In this document: in pieces, positions 1 through 9,132 of the stretch | How positions within the stretch are numbered: position 1 is the stretch's first letter | Layout of the letters: the number at the start of each line of letters is the position of its first letter | NCBI GenBank assembly: GCA_902778855.1 | Contig: CACYZM010000003.1 | Span: forward strand, 1-64,000 | Length of the DNA: 64,000 bases | Origin: an uncultured Bacteroidia bacterium | GTDB taxonomy: Bacteria > Bacteroidota > Bacteroidia > Bacteroidales > UBA932 | Reading direction: 5' to 3' | Notes under the pieces: generated by a model | The model's database searches: none | What the model was told of the DNA's origin: nothing | Seen by the model: only the letters and a program-made list of their open reading frames with translations | Program-made: the position numbers and the translations under genes

Positions 1-816
1 CTGGCGGTTACCGACGAGATGCCTGTGGAGATCTACGATCCGGCCTTCGCGCGCGTGCTGGTGGCACAGTTCGATACCAACAGGGACGGGGCCGTTTCCT
101 ATCGGGAACTGAAGGCCATCGAAACCCTGTCGGTTAATACCGACGAGATCGCCGATATTCGGGAGATCAGCTTGATGCCGGCTCTGACCGCGCTGACCTG
201 CAAGGGTTCGGCTTCCGGAACGGGACGGCTTACCGGGTTGGATCTCGGCGGGAACCCGCTGCTGCGGCAGCTCAATGTCAGCGGCAATGCCCTGACGACG
301 CTCGATGTCTCTCCCTGCCCGGAACTGGAAACCCTCAACGCCGCTTCCTGCCCCTGGCTGCAGATCATCTATCTTTCCACGGACCAGTGGCTCCGGGCGG
401 ATCAGAATTATCGGAAGGACGCCCAGACCTCGTTTATGCTCCATCCGAAAGCCATCGTCCCGATTCCGGACGCCCATTTCAGGAAATACCTGGTGGACAT
501 CTACGACATCGACGAGGACGACCAGATTTCCGGCGCCGAGTCGGCGGCCATCACCCGGATCGACGTCTGCACCGACGAGATCGAGACCCTGGCGGGCATC
601 GAGTTCCTGGATCACCTTTCCTGGCTGAACTGTTCGGGTTCCAGCAACGGCCTGCTGGCTCTGGGCCGGCTTGTCGAACTCGACGTGTCGCACAATCCGC
701 TGACCTTCCTCGACTGTACGGCCAATCCCTGCCTGTCCGTGATCTGGCTGAAGACGGGGCAGGAGATCGAAAGCATCAACTATGACAGCAGTGTCTCATC
801 GATTTACTATAAATGA
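1..816 (+). CDS. EF-hand / leucine-rich-repeat surface protein, C-terminal part (partial at window edge)
   Basis: The frame is open from base 1, so the true start lies outside the window; 271 residues and the stop are visible. The protein repeats a block also found in the next gene: a calcium-loop-like segment (FDTNRDGAVSYREL, then DIDEDDQISGAES), a short conserved segment (NTDEI, TDEIETL), then LRR units of the type L..LDVSGNPL. Family knowledge: such LRR proteins in Bacteroidota are usually surface-exposed binding proteins. Only seven bases separate its stop from the next start, and the two proteins are paralogues, which suggests a tandem duplication in one operon. Ligand and calcium dependence are inferred, not shown. 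Confidence 0.8.
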   Translation: MAVTDEMPVEIYDPAFARVLVAQFDTNRDGAVSYRELKAIETLSVNTDEIADIREISLMPALTALTCKGSASGTGRLTGLDLGGNPLLRQLNVSGNALTTLDVSPCPELETLNAASCPWLQIIYLSTDQWLRADQNYRKDAQTSFMLHPKAIVPIPDAHFRKYLVDIYDIDEDDQISGAESAAITRIDVCTDEIETLAGIEFLDHLSWLNCSGSSNGLLALGRLVELDVSHNPLTFLDCTANPCLSVIWLKTGQEIESINYDSSVSSIYYK

Positions 817-823
817 GAGAATT

Positions 824-3586
824 ATGAAACGGATAACCAGTCTTGTCCTGATTGCTCTCGCGCTCCTGGCCACGGCCTGTATGCAGGACAATGTTTCTCC
901 GGTGAACGATCCGGACATTCCTCAGGTGTCAGTCGATTCCGAGACGCTGACCCGCATTTCGGCCACGTTGAACGGCTCCCTCGGCAAAGCGGAGGGAATC
1001 GTCGCCTACGGCTTCGAAATGACCGGAACCAACTTTGACGACACGCCCGACCGGATCGTCGAAGTCTCCGGGCTGGACGAAGAAGGGCGCTTCAGCCAGA
1101 CGGTGGAAGTCAAGCCGGGCGCTTACTATGCCGTGCGCTCGTTCATCTCCGACGGCCACAATAAGAAATACTCCAAGGAAGTTTCCCTGACAGTCCCTTC
1201 CACCTCGGTCGCAACGCCTTCGGAAGTGACGATCCTTCAGGACCGGCTGTATGCCGATCTGGTGGACGACGGCGGACGGACGGTCCGGGAAGTCGGCTTC
1301 TGCTGGAGCGAATCGCCCGACGTCCAGACGATCCGCCTGACCCGGATCAAGGGAGAATGGGTGGACGACCATACTTTTTCCGCCCGTCTTCCGGAAATGG
1401 AGGAGGGGCATACATATTATTTCCTCGCTTATGCGGAGAATGCCGCCGATGCGCATCAGACCTTCGGATACAGCCGCACCCCGGTCGATTACCTGATGAC
1501 CGACGAGCGCTTCGTGGACATCGAAGACCCGGTCTTCCGCAGTTATCTGCTGGGCCGTTTCGACACGAATAAGGACGGCAAGCTGACCAGCAAGGAACTG
1601 GCCGTCGTCACCGACATCGCGGTCAACACCGACCAGATCGCTTCGGTTCAGGGCATCGAATGGATGCCGAATCTTTCCGTGCTCGACTGCCGGGGCTCTT
1701 CCGCGGGCAAGGGCGGGCTGCACGAGGTGGACATCAGCCGCAATCCGCTCCTGGATATCTTCCTATGCGCCAATAACCAGCTGACCGAGCTGGACCTTTC
1801 GGAAGCGGAATTGCTGATCCAGCTGGATTGCCGGGGGAATCAGCTGACCCAGCTGGACCTTTCGTCCTGCTTCCGGCTCACTGACCTGAATTGTTCCGGC
1901 AATTCGATCGATGCGCTCGACGTGACCCGCACCCCTTATCTGCGCCGGCTTGCCATTAACGACAATCCGCTGGAAACCATCGATGTGTCCTACTGTACGG
2001 AGCTGAATCGGCTCGAAGCTTCCGGCTGTCCGGAGTTGCGCTGGGTCTATGTGTCGCTGGAGCAGTACCAGACCTTCCCAGGCTCGGGGGACTATGAGAT
2101 TCCCAGCTCCGCCCTCTTTTATCCGATCTTTGTCCCCGTCAAGGACGACACACTCTATACCTACCTGATGTCCGTCTATGACCGGGACGGTGACTTCCGG
2201 ATTTCGGCCAGCGAAGCGGCCTATGTCACAAGAATCGAGATCTGCACCGAGAACGTCAGCACGATGGAGGGAATCGAGTTCTTCTACAATCTGGAAGAGC
2301 TCATCTGCCGGAGCTGCAGGGAGCAGTACCCGGGTCGGCTGACGGACCTCGATCTCTCCCGGAACCGGAAAATCACCCATCTGGACTGCCACGGCAATCA
2401 GCTGACCACGCTCGACGTGTCCGGCCTGACCTCGCTGAACTATCTGGACTGCTCCGACAACCGGCTGTCGCAGCTCGACATCTCCCGGAACTATCTGCTG
2501 AAGGAACTGAACATAGCGTATAATTCCATCGGGACGATCGATCTTTCCCATTGCCCCCTTCTTGACGCCCTGGACTGCTCCGCCAATGGAATCGCTTCAC
2601 TGGACCTCTCGCACCTAGTCGGGCTCACAGGCCTGAAATGCCCCTATAACCAGCTGGGCGTCCTGGACATCTCCCACAATGGTATGTTGACGACCCTGTG
2701 GTGTCAGGGTAATATGATGACCTATATCGACGTTACCAACAACGGGTGGCTCTCCGATGTGCAGACCGACAACGTCGCTATTCCGGACCCGGTTTTCAAG
2801 AGCTATCTGGTTTCATCCTTCGATACCGAAGGAGATGGGGAAATCTCGCTGGTCGAGGCCTGGCGGATTACCGACGTGGAGGTTGAAACGCAGCAGATTT
2901 ACTCGATGGAAGGCATTCAGTATTTCCCGAACCTGCAGTATCTCATCTGCGGCGGAGGACTCGATCCGAACGGCCGGCAGGCGCGCGGACGGATCACTTC
3001 GCTGGATCTGTCGCAGAATCCCAAGCTTATCTTTCTGGACTGCCGCTACACAAGTCTAGAGTCCCTCGATCTTTCCCACAATCCGAAACTGCAGGAGGTG
3101 ACCTGCGTCTCGAACTCGTTGACGTCGCTGGATGTGAGCAATCTGTCGGAACTGACCTATCTGGACTGTGCGCTCAATTCGCTGGGTACCCTGGATGTCA
3201 GCCATAATCCCAAACTCTTCTTCCTGCATTGCCAGTATGCGGAGTTGCAGTCGCTCAATCTTTCGAACAATCCCGGGCTGCGGGAGCTGTATGCCAACAA
3301 CAATGAGCTGGAGTCGCTCAATGTGACCGGCAACCCGAACCTGGAGAGGCTGGAGTTTGCCTGGAATTCCGTCGAAGAGATCGACATTTCGAGGAATACG
3401 AAGCTGGTGTACCTCGATTTCAGGTGGAACCCGATGTCTACCCTGGACGTGTCCAACTGTCCGTTGATGAATTATCTGGATGCCACCGGCAATCCGGATT
3501 TCTACCAGCTGACGCTCAGGACAGGGCAGGAGATCACGACCCTGCTGCTGGATTCGAGGGACAGCGTGGAGTTCATTTATATTTAA
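824..3586 (+). CDS. Lipoprotein with Fn3-like N-terminus, three EF-hand-like loops and LRRs
   Basis: The protein has 920 residues. The start was placed at ATG 824 because it gives a lipoprotein signal (MKRITSLVLIALALLATAC). Residues about 30-215 look like two beta-sandwich (fibronectin III-like) domains, judged from YAVRSFISDGHNKKYS and YYFLAYAENAAD. Three EF-hand-like loops follow near residues 246, 451 and 666 (DTNKDGKLTSKE, DRDGDFRISASE, DTEGDGEISLVE). Each opens an array of LRRs with a near-regular L..LDCSxNxL..LD(V/I)S pattern rich in Asn and Cys. The likely location is the outer-membrane surface. Only 20 bases separate it from the downstream MscS gene, so co-transcription is likely. No catalytic residues are recognised. 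Confidence 0.85.
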   Translation: MKRITSLVLIALALLATACMQDNVSPVNDPDIPQVSVDSETLTRISATLNGSLGKAEGIVAYGFEMTGTNFDDTPDRIVEVSGLDEEGRFSQTVEVKPGAYYAVRSFISDGHNKKYSKEVSLTVPSTSVATPSEVTILQDRLYADLVDDGGRTVREVGFCWSESPDVQTIRLTRIKGEWVDDHTFSARLPEMEEGHTYYFLAYAENAADAHQTFGYSRTPVDYLMTDERFVDIEDPVFRSYLLGRFDTNKDGKLTSKELAVVTDIAVNTDQIASVQGIEWMPNLSVLDCRGSSAGKGGLHEVDISRNPLLDIFLCANNQLTELDLSEAELLIQLDCRGNQLTQLDLSSCFRLTDLNCSGNSIDALDVTRTPYLRRLAINDNPLETIDVSYCTELNRLEASGCPELRWVYVSLEQYQTFPGSGDYEIPSSALFYPIFVPVKDDTLYTYLMSVYDRDGDFRISASEAAYVTRIEICTENVSTMEGIEFFYNLEELICRSCREQYPGRLTDLDLSRNRKITHLDCHGNQLTTLDVSGLTSLNYLDCSDNRLSQLDISRNYLLKELNIAYNSIGTIDLSHCPLLDALDCSANGIASLDLSHLVGLTGLKCPYNQLGVLDISHNGMLTTLWCQGNMMTYIDVTNNGWLSDVQTDNVAIPDPVFKSYLVSSFDTEGDGEISLVEAWRITDVEVETQQIYSMEGIQYFPNLQYLICGGGLDPNGRQARGRITSLDLSQNPKLIFLDCRYTSLESLDLSHNPKLQEVTCVSNSLTSLDVSNLSELTYLDCALNSLGTLDVSHNPKLFFLHCQYAELQSLNLSNNPGLRELYANNNELESLNVTGNPNLERLEFAWNSVEEIDISRNTKLVYLDFRWNPMSTLDVSNCPLMNYLDATGNPDFYQLTLRTGQEITTLLLDSRDSVEFIYI

Positions 3587-3606
3587 TTAATTAAAACGTT
3601 GATGTG

Positions 3607-4665
3607 ATGGGCCTTTTCGATCGAATCTACAAGAAGAACATCTCTTCCGACAAGCTGGGCCGCCAGATTCTGGGGGCGCTGTTCCAATGGCGCGCCAGGT
3701 CGTTCTGGGCGTTCGTCCTGCTGGTGACGCCGCTTTGCATAGGGGTGTCGATGATCCTGTCGCCTTCGTCTTTCACGCCCTGTCTCTACCTGCTTGGACT
3801 GACCCTTGTCATCTGGTTGATCATCAAGGTATGCCGTGCCCTGACCCATACCTTCAGCCTGAACAGGAATGACAATGGCATCACGGTCTGCCAGATCGTC
3901 ATCCTCGCGGCTATCGGCTTCTGGATCATCGGGTTCGTGCTGATTTTCGACATCAAGAACAATGGCCGGATGGCGGCAGCCATCGGAATCATCGGTGCCG
4001 TCCTGGGCTGGATCTTCCAGGACCGCGTGAAGGGCGTGGCTGCCTTCCTTCATTTGCGCAGGCATCATCTGCTCAATATAGGAGACTGGATCCGGGTGCC
4101 GAAACTGGGCGTGGACGGGGAAATCAAAAAGGTGACGCTTACGACCGTCACGCTCTACAACTGGGACACCACCACATCCACCATTCCCATCAATGTGCTG
4201 CAGGCGGAGCATTTCATCAATCTCCAACATATGTCCGAAGGAAAGACGTACGGAAGGGAAATGCTCAAATCCTTCATCCTGGATACCGAATGCGTGCGTC
4301 CGCTGACCGGGCAGGAGATCGAACGGCTCCTGTCGGGAGAACACGATATTCGGAACTACGTTCCTGAAGACGAACTTAAAGCAGGTGCGCTCAATGCCCA
4401 TCTGTTCCGGCTCTACATCTATCACTGGCTTATGAACTGTTCCAGTGTCTCTCACCAGCCCCGCCTGATTATCCGCTGGAAAGAGCAGAAGGATAGCGGG
4501 CTGATCCTGGAGGTCTACGGATTCCTTACCGAAACTGAATGGACCGCTTATGAGTGGCAGCAGTCGGAGATTATCGAGCATATCGTCGCCTCGATGGACT
4601 GGTTCGGGCTGCGACTCTACCAGCTCCCTTCGGCCTATGATTTCAAAAAGGAGGATGCGCAATGA
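3607..4665 (+). CDS. Small-conductance mechanosensitive channel (MscS family)
   Basis: The protein has 352 residues. Four hydrophobic segments lie at about residues 30-50, 55-78, 95-118 and 122-142. The pore-lining helix (AAAIGIIGAVLGWIFQDRVKG) is followed by the MscS beta-domain signature (LLNIGDWIRVPKLGVDGEIKKVT) and the segment in which channel subunits contact NVLQAEHFINLQ. The C-terminal cytosolic domain is longer than in minimal MscS and resembles YbdG/MscM-type proteins. Family role: inner-membrane channel gated by tension or ligand. ATG 3607 was preferred over the GTG just before it. The stop overlaps the next start (ATGA), which ties it to the RyR-like gene. The channel is clear; its gating signal is unknown. 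Confidence 0.85.
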   Translation: MGLFDRIYKKNISSDKLGRQILGALFQWRARSFWAFVLLVTPLCIGVSMILSPSSFTPCLYLLGLTLVIWLIIKVCRALTHTFSLNRNDNGITVCQIVILAAIGFWIIGFVLIFDIKNNGRMAAAIGIIGAVLGWIFQDRVKGVAAFLHLRRHHLLNIGDWIRVPKLGVDGEIKKVTLTTVTLYNWDTTTSTIPINVLQAEHFINLQHMSEGKTYGREMLKSFILDTECVRPLTGQEIERLLSGEHDIRNYVPEDELKAGALNAHLFRLYIYHWLMNCSSVSHQPRLIIRWKEQKDSGLILEVYGFLTETEWTAYEWQQSEIIEHIVASMDWFGLRLYQLPSAYDFKKEDAQ

Positions 4666-5798
4666 AAAAGGAGCTTGTCAGAGAGCGGCCGTTTGAATAC
4701 CTGCGGCGCCAGAATACGAACGAGCCTTTTTCGGAAGAGACGGTCCGGAATTGGTATGTCGCACGGGCTTATGTGCTTGACAAACTGAAGGATGTTTCCT
4801 TTGCCCCGGGTTCTGGGAAGCACCTCCATGCCGTCGTGGAGGGTGACAGTCCGCTGATGCTGGCCATTGTCCGCCACTTGGCCCTGACGGCGCACTATCT
4901 CAACTTTGTGGAATACGACGCGTTCAATTGCCTGGTATGCAAGAACAGGACGGTCATTACACTTGTTACCCGAAAGGACGCCGCAACGATCCTGCAGGAA
5001 CTGGATAAGGAAGAGAATCTCGGCAACCTGTTGCAATGCGCCCGTTATTCCCTGTTCGGGAAAGTCGTCAATGCCAATTCCTACCTCGATGTCACGCTGG
5101 AGATCGTGGAAGAAAGGCCCGAGAGTTCGGATTTCGTGCTGCTGACGGAAGAAGACGCTGCGGCTTTCGTCCAATCCAAATCCCCCGATGACGTGTTTGC
5201 CATCGATACCCGGAAGGCCGTCTACGCGAGCCGGGTGTATTGTCTGGGCTCCGTCATCGACAATCTTCCCTATGAGGACATCCACTCCGCGGGGCGATAC
5301 AACCGGGCGCTGGATACCTTCCAGTATAAGGTGTTGCAGGACAAGCAAGGCCTGCGGTTGATTTCTTCCAGATGGGAGGAGGATCCCATGGCCGTTAGGA
5401 ACGGCTTGTCCAATGTGTTTTGCTCCGATTGTTTTGCCTCCCGGGCACTGGCCGTCAGACGGCAATATCCCGCGGGCAGGAAGCTGGGCGAAAAAGAAAG
5501 GACGGCAATTTGGGAAAAGAACAACCAGGCCCTGTCGCTCAGTGAACACGGCCGTTGGGTGGTCGAAAAACTCATTATGGGTTTCAGTCCTTTGAGCGGG
5601 CCGGAGCGCAAGGAGTATGGCAGCCTTTTCGGTAAGAGAAGGGCAGCTTTCAGCAAGCAGTTGAAGAACAATGCCGCCCATCCGGCGCATATCGATATCT
5701 GTTCCTATCGCGATTTGTGTCGTGTAGATCCTGACAGTCTGAAATACGACAGTTTCCTGATGCTGGCCATTCCCTTGATCCTCGATGCCACACGATGA
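4662..5798 (+). CDS. TrkA-N/RyR-like regulatory protein
   Basis: The protein has 378 residues and no signal or membrane segment, so it is probably cytosolic. The segment around residues 50-75 (VVEGDSPLMLAIVRHLALTAHY) resembles the Rossmann-type start of TrkA-N domains. The C-terminal third matches the RyR-domain pattern: LSEHGRWVVEKLIMGF, then AAHP, then SYRDL, then LKYDSFLMLAIPLIL. Prokaryotic RyR domains are known beside TrkA-N and ion-channel modules, where ligand binding is suspected. Here the channel is encoded by the overlapping upstream gene, so a split channel-sensor pair is inferred. The downstream TPR gene also overlaps (ATGA). The RyR assignment was made by eye and is moderate. Confidence 0.6.
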   Translation: MKKELVRERPFEYLRRQNTNEPFSEETVRNWYVARAYVLDKLKDVSFAPGSGKHLHAVVEGDSPLMLAIVRHLALTAHYLNFVEYDAFNCLVCKNRTVITLVTRKDAATILQELDKEENLGNLLQCARYSLFGKVVNANSYLDVTLEIVEERPESSDFVLLTEEDAAAFVQSKSPDDVFAIDTRKAVYASRVYCLGSVIDNLPYEDIHSAGRYNRALDTFQYKVLQDKQGLRLISSRWEEDPMAVRNGLSNVFCSDCFASRALAVRRQYPAGRKLGEKERTAIWEKNNQALSLSEHGRWVVEKLIMGFSPLSGPERKEYGSLFGKRRAAFSKQLKNNAAHPAHIDICSYRDLCRVDPDSLKYDSFLMLAIPLILDATR

Positions 5799-8008
5799 AA
5801 AGGATCTTCCTAACCCTCCTCGCGCTACTGGCCGCCTGTTCCGCCCTTCCGGCGCAGTCCACGCAACCCTGCGTGGTGTCGCAGTACAACCAGAAGTCGG
5901 CGAAGACGCCGCTTCCCGGCGTGACGGTGATGGCCAGCAATGCGGGCAGCACCGTATCGGATAATGCCGGTCGGCTGACCCTGACTTTCCGTACCTTGAA
6001 ACCGGGCGACAAGGTCAATCTCATCAGTGCGAAGAAAGCGGGATTCGAACTGTTCAATACGGAAGCGGTGGAACAGTGGATGATCTCGCGCGACCAGACG
6101 CCCTTCTCCCTTGTCCTGGTCAGCACGGAGTATTTCAATGCGCTCAAGGCAAAACTCGCGCAGACCTCCACCGACAGTTACCAGCGGAAATACGAGCAGG
6201 CCGTCCGCGAACTGGAAGCCCAGAAGCAGGCCGGCAGGCTGCAGGAGGAGGAGTTCAACCGGAAGTACGACGAACTGGAAGCCAGTTATCAGATCCAGCT
6301 GTCCAATCTGGACAATTACATCGACCAGTTCGCCCGTATCGACCTGAGCGAGGTGTCGGACGAGGAGCAGCGGATTATGGAAATGGTGGAGGAAGGCCGC
6401 CTCGATGAGGCCGTCGAAGCCTATGGGGCGCTGGACCTCAGCGGCCGCTTGCGCCAGGCCCGGGAAAGCAAAAAGGCCCTCGCGGATGCCAAGGCCCGGA
6501 TTGAGGAGGAGCAAGCTCGCCAGGAAGCGGCCATCAAAGAGTTGAAAGTCCGCCAGGAACGGGAAATCGCCACGTTGAAGCTGGCCGGTGGCAAGGAAAA
6601 CTACGACAAGATCGGGCGGATGCTCAAGGAAAACGCCCTGGCCGACACGACCGATATCGATGCGTTGTGGACCTATGCCTACTTTGCGATGTCCCAGAAG
6701 GACTACCAGGAAGCGGAGCGTTTCTGGCTCGTCTGCCAGAACGCCTGCGCCGACAGCCCTGACCGCCTGTCGTCCGTCTGGGTCAACCTCGGTTTTATCA
6801 ATTATTCCCGTCACGATTACGACAAAGCCAAGGAGTACTGGACCCGTGCCTGGGAGTACCGCACGCAGTTGTTCGCCCGCAACCCCGATGCTTACCGTCC
6901 CGGGCTGGCCAATCTGCAGCTCAATCTGGGGCTTCTGCATCGTGTCTTCCAGGATTATGGACAAAGTGAGGCGTACTACCTGCAGGCGCTGGAGAATTAC
7001 GCCCAACTGTTTGCCCAGGATCCCGAGGCCTACCGCCTGGATATGGCTAACGTCCAGCTTGATCTGGGATCCCTCTACCGTGCTCTCCGGAAATATGACC
7101 AATGTGAGGTGTACAATCTGCAGGCACTGGAGAATTACAGGCAACTTTTCGACCGGGATCCCGATTCCTATCGCTCGCCGCTGACCAATATCCAGTACAA
7201 CCTGGGCTATTTCTACTATTCCCGCGGCGACTTGGCCAAGGGGGAACAATTCTACCTCGAGGCATTGGAGCACCGGAAGCTATTGGTCGCCCGGAATCCC
7301 GATGCGTATCGCATGGATCTGGCCCGGGTCCAGAACGATCTGGGAATGCTGTACCGTGCCGCCGGCGACTATACCCGTGCGGAAGAATATTACAGCCAGG
7401 CTTTGGACAATATTACCGAGACATTTACGAAAGATCCCGATGCCTATCGTTTGGACCTGGCCCGGACGCTGGCCAATATGGGCAATTTCTACCGTACCGT
7501 CGGCAACTACGAGAAGGCGGAGGCGTGCTATCTGAAGGCGAAGGAGCATTTCGGGGAACAGTTCCGGCGGAATCCCGATGCCGGCCGCATGGATCAGTCG
7601 CGGATTCTGAACACGCTGGGCTTTTTCTACTACACCATACAAGACTATGCCCGGGCGGAGGAATACTACTTCCGGTCGCTGGAACACCGGATGCTGCTGT
7701 ATGACCGTAATCCCGGTGTTTACGGCGCAGCCGTGGCCCAGGTCCGGATCAACCTGGCGCTCCTTTATACGACCACCAAGGAGTACGACAAGGCGCTGGA
7801 ATCCATCGACAAGGCCATCGCCCTGACGCCCGATGACCCCGAATGCTACGACTCCCGGGGCGAAATCCTCCTGAAGAAGGGCGATGAGAAAGGCGCGCTG
7901 AAGATGTGGAAGAAAGTATTGGAACTCGATCCGGATTACCTTTCCCGGAACAAGGAAGGGATGGAACTGTACAACGGACTGAAGCAGAAAGGACTGATTA
8001 AAGAATAA
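5795..8008 (+). CDS. TPR-repeat lipoprotein with carboxypeptidase-regulatory-like N-domain and coiled coil
   Basis: The protein has 737 residues. The N-terminus is a lipoprotein signal (MKRIFLTLLALLAAC). Residues about 25-110 form a CarboxypepD-regulatory-like sandwich (TPLPGVTVMASNAGSTVSDNAGRL). Residues about 125-175 and 215-265 are charged and heptad-like, probably coiled coil. From about residue 290 there is a long array of 48-52-residue tetratricopeptide units repeating NPDAYRxDLAxxxxxLGxLYR; canonical TPRs finish the protein. TPR arrays bind protein partners. The gene overlaps the RyR-like gene and ends four bases before the TIR gene. Its N-domain fold recurs in the C-terminal part of the TIR protein, which suggests the two meet in the periplasm. 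Confidence 0.85.
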   Translation: MKRIFLTLLALLAACSALPAQSTQPCVVSQYNQKSAKTPLPGVTVMASNAGSTVSDNAGRLTLTFRTLKPGDKVNLISAKKAGFELFNTEAVEQWMISRDQTPFSLVLVSTEYFNALKAKLAQTSTDSYQRKYEQAVRELEAQKQAGRLQEEEFNRKYDELEASYQIQLSNLDNYIDQFARIDLSEVSDEEQRIMEMVEEGRLDEAVEAYGALDLSGRLRQARESKKALADAKARIEEEQARQEAAIKELKVRQEREIATLKLAGGKENYDKIGRMLKENALADTTDIDALWTYAYFAMSQKDYQEAERFWLVCQNACADSPDRLSSVWVNLGFINYSRHDYDKAKEYWTRAWEYRTQLFARNPDAYRPGLANLQLNLGLLHRVFQDYGQSEAYYLQALENYAQLFAQDPEAYRLDMANVQLDLGSLYRALRKYDQCEVYNLQALENYRQLFDRDPDSYRSPLTNIQYNLGYFYYSRGDLAKGEQFYLEALEHRKLLVARNPDAYRMDLARVQNDLGMLYRAAGDYTRAEEYYSQALDNITETFTKDPDAYRLDLARTLANMGNFYRTVGNYEKAEACYLKAKEHFGEQFRRNPDAGRMDQSRILNTLGFFYYTIQDYARAEEYYFRSLEHRMLLYDRNPGVYGAAVAQVRINLALLYTTTKEYDKALESIDKAIALTPDDPECYDSRGEILLKKGDEKGALKMWKKVLELDPDYLSRNKEGMELYNGLKQKGLIKE

Positions 8009-8012
8009 GGAC

Positions 8013-9122
8013 ATGGAAACGCCCTCGAACTTCGTATTCATTTCCTACAGCCACAAGGATGTGAAATGGGCGAAATGGCTCCAGCGAAAACTGGAATGGT
8101 ACCGTTTGCCGACGGAAGCACACAATGAGTTTTCAGATTCCCGCTACATCCGTCCCGTGTTCCGCGACCGAGACACCTTGACCTCGGGCATCTTGAACGA
8201 CAGTCTGCGCGCCCATCTGGAAGCTTCGCGCTATCTGGTGGTCATCTGCTCGCCGAATTCGGTGAAATCTGAGTGGGTGAACAATGAAATCAAGGCTTTC
8301 ATGGGCATGGGCCGGCTGGAACGGATCGTGCCGTTTATCGTGGAAGGCGACAGTTTCCCGCCCGCCATCGAGCAATGGAACCGCGAGCACCCCGATAAGA
8401 ATCTGCTGGGCATCGCCGTGACGGACGACGGGAAGAACGATCCCGAGAAGGCTTTCATCCGGCTCGTCGCGCATATCCTGGAACTGCAGTTCGACACGCT
8501 CTGGAAACGGCACCGTCGCTTTGTCCGCCGCCTGGTCGTTGCCGCCACGGCTCTGGCCGTCGTACTCGCTGCCGTGGCTTACTGGTATATGGTTCCTGTC
8601 AAGCTGCAGGTCGCCATTCAGAGCGAGGCCTGCGTGCTTCCCGAGATGGAGGAGGGAGCCCTGACCGTGAACGGGAGCGAGTATCCGCTGTTCGGACGCT
8701 CCGATACCACCATTTCGGTCGGATCGCTGCCCGGCTATTTCCGCCACCGCAAGATTCCGGTCTCATTCCACGCCGACCGGTATTACGAAGATGAAACACT
8801 GCTCGTCCCGCTGGGCACGGGCATCCGCAGTCAGGCGACGCTGCAGGTGCGCCGCGACAGCACGTTCGCCATTTTTGCCGGAAAGGTGTTTGACGGAAGT
8901 GCCGATGACTTCCTGACCCGTCCTGTCGCAGGCGTGACGGTGACCATCGGTGGGCGCACCGCTGTCACGGACGGCCAAGGCGCCTTCCGGATCGTCTTTC
9001 CCTTGGAAGAGCAAAGCGAGATAAAACCGCTCAGTCTTGTCAAAGCAGGTTTCCAGCCGTTTTCCCGCGACGATGAGAGTCCGTCGGGAGACCTGATCTA
9101 CCTGCTCGATCCCGCCAGATAG
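8013..9122 (+). CDS. Membrane-anchored TIR-domain protein
   Basis: The protein has 369 residues. The TIR domain covers about 1-160: box 1 FVFISYSHKD, RPVFRDRDTL, and the helix SPNSVKSEWVNNEI, whose Glu92 aligns with the catalytic Glu of NAD-cleaving TIR domains. A membrane helix follows at about 172-192, then an outward region whose end (residues about 285-365, VAGVTVTIGGRTAVTDGQG) is CarboxypepD-regulatory-like. A ribosome site AAGGA precedes the ATG. The topology puts TIR in the cytoplasm and the sensor-like part in the periplasm. TIR-TM proteins of this layout are common in Bacteroidota but mostly uncharacterised. NADase activity is an inference. It is the last gene of the run and converges on the GH3 gene with a ten-base gap. 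Confidence 0.85.
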   Translation: METPSNFVFISYSHKDVKWAKWLQRKLEWYRLPTEAHNEFSDSRYIRPVFRDRDTLTSGILNDSLRAHLEASRYLVVICSPNSVKSEWVNNEIKAFMGMGRLERIVPFIVEGDSFPPAIEQWNREHPDKNLLGIAVTDDGKNDPEKAFIRLVAHILELQFDTLWKRHRRFVRRLVVAATALAVVLAAVAYWYMVPVKLQVAIQSEACVLPEMEEGALTVNGSEYPLFGRSDTTISVGSLPGYFRHRKIPVSFHADRYYEDETLLVPLGTGIRSQATLQVRRDSTFAIFAGKVFDGSADDFLTRPVAGVTVTIGGRTAVTDGQGAFRIVFPLEEQSEIKPLSLVKAGFQPFSRDDESPSGDLIYLLDPAR

Positions 9123-9132
9123 TGCTTGGTGG

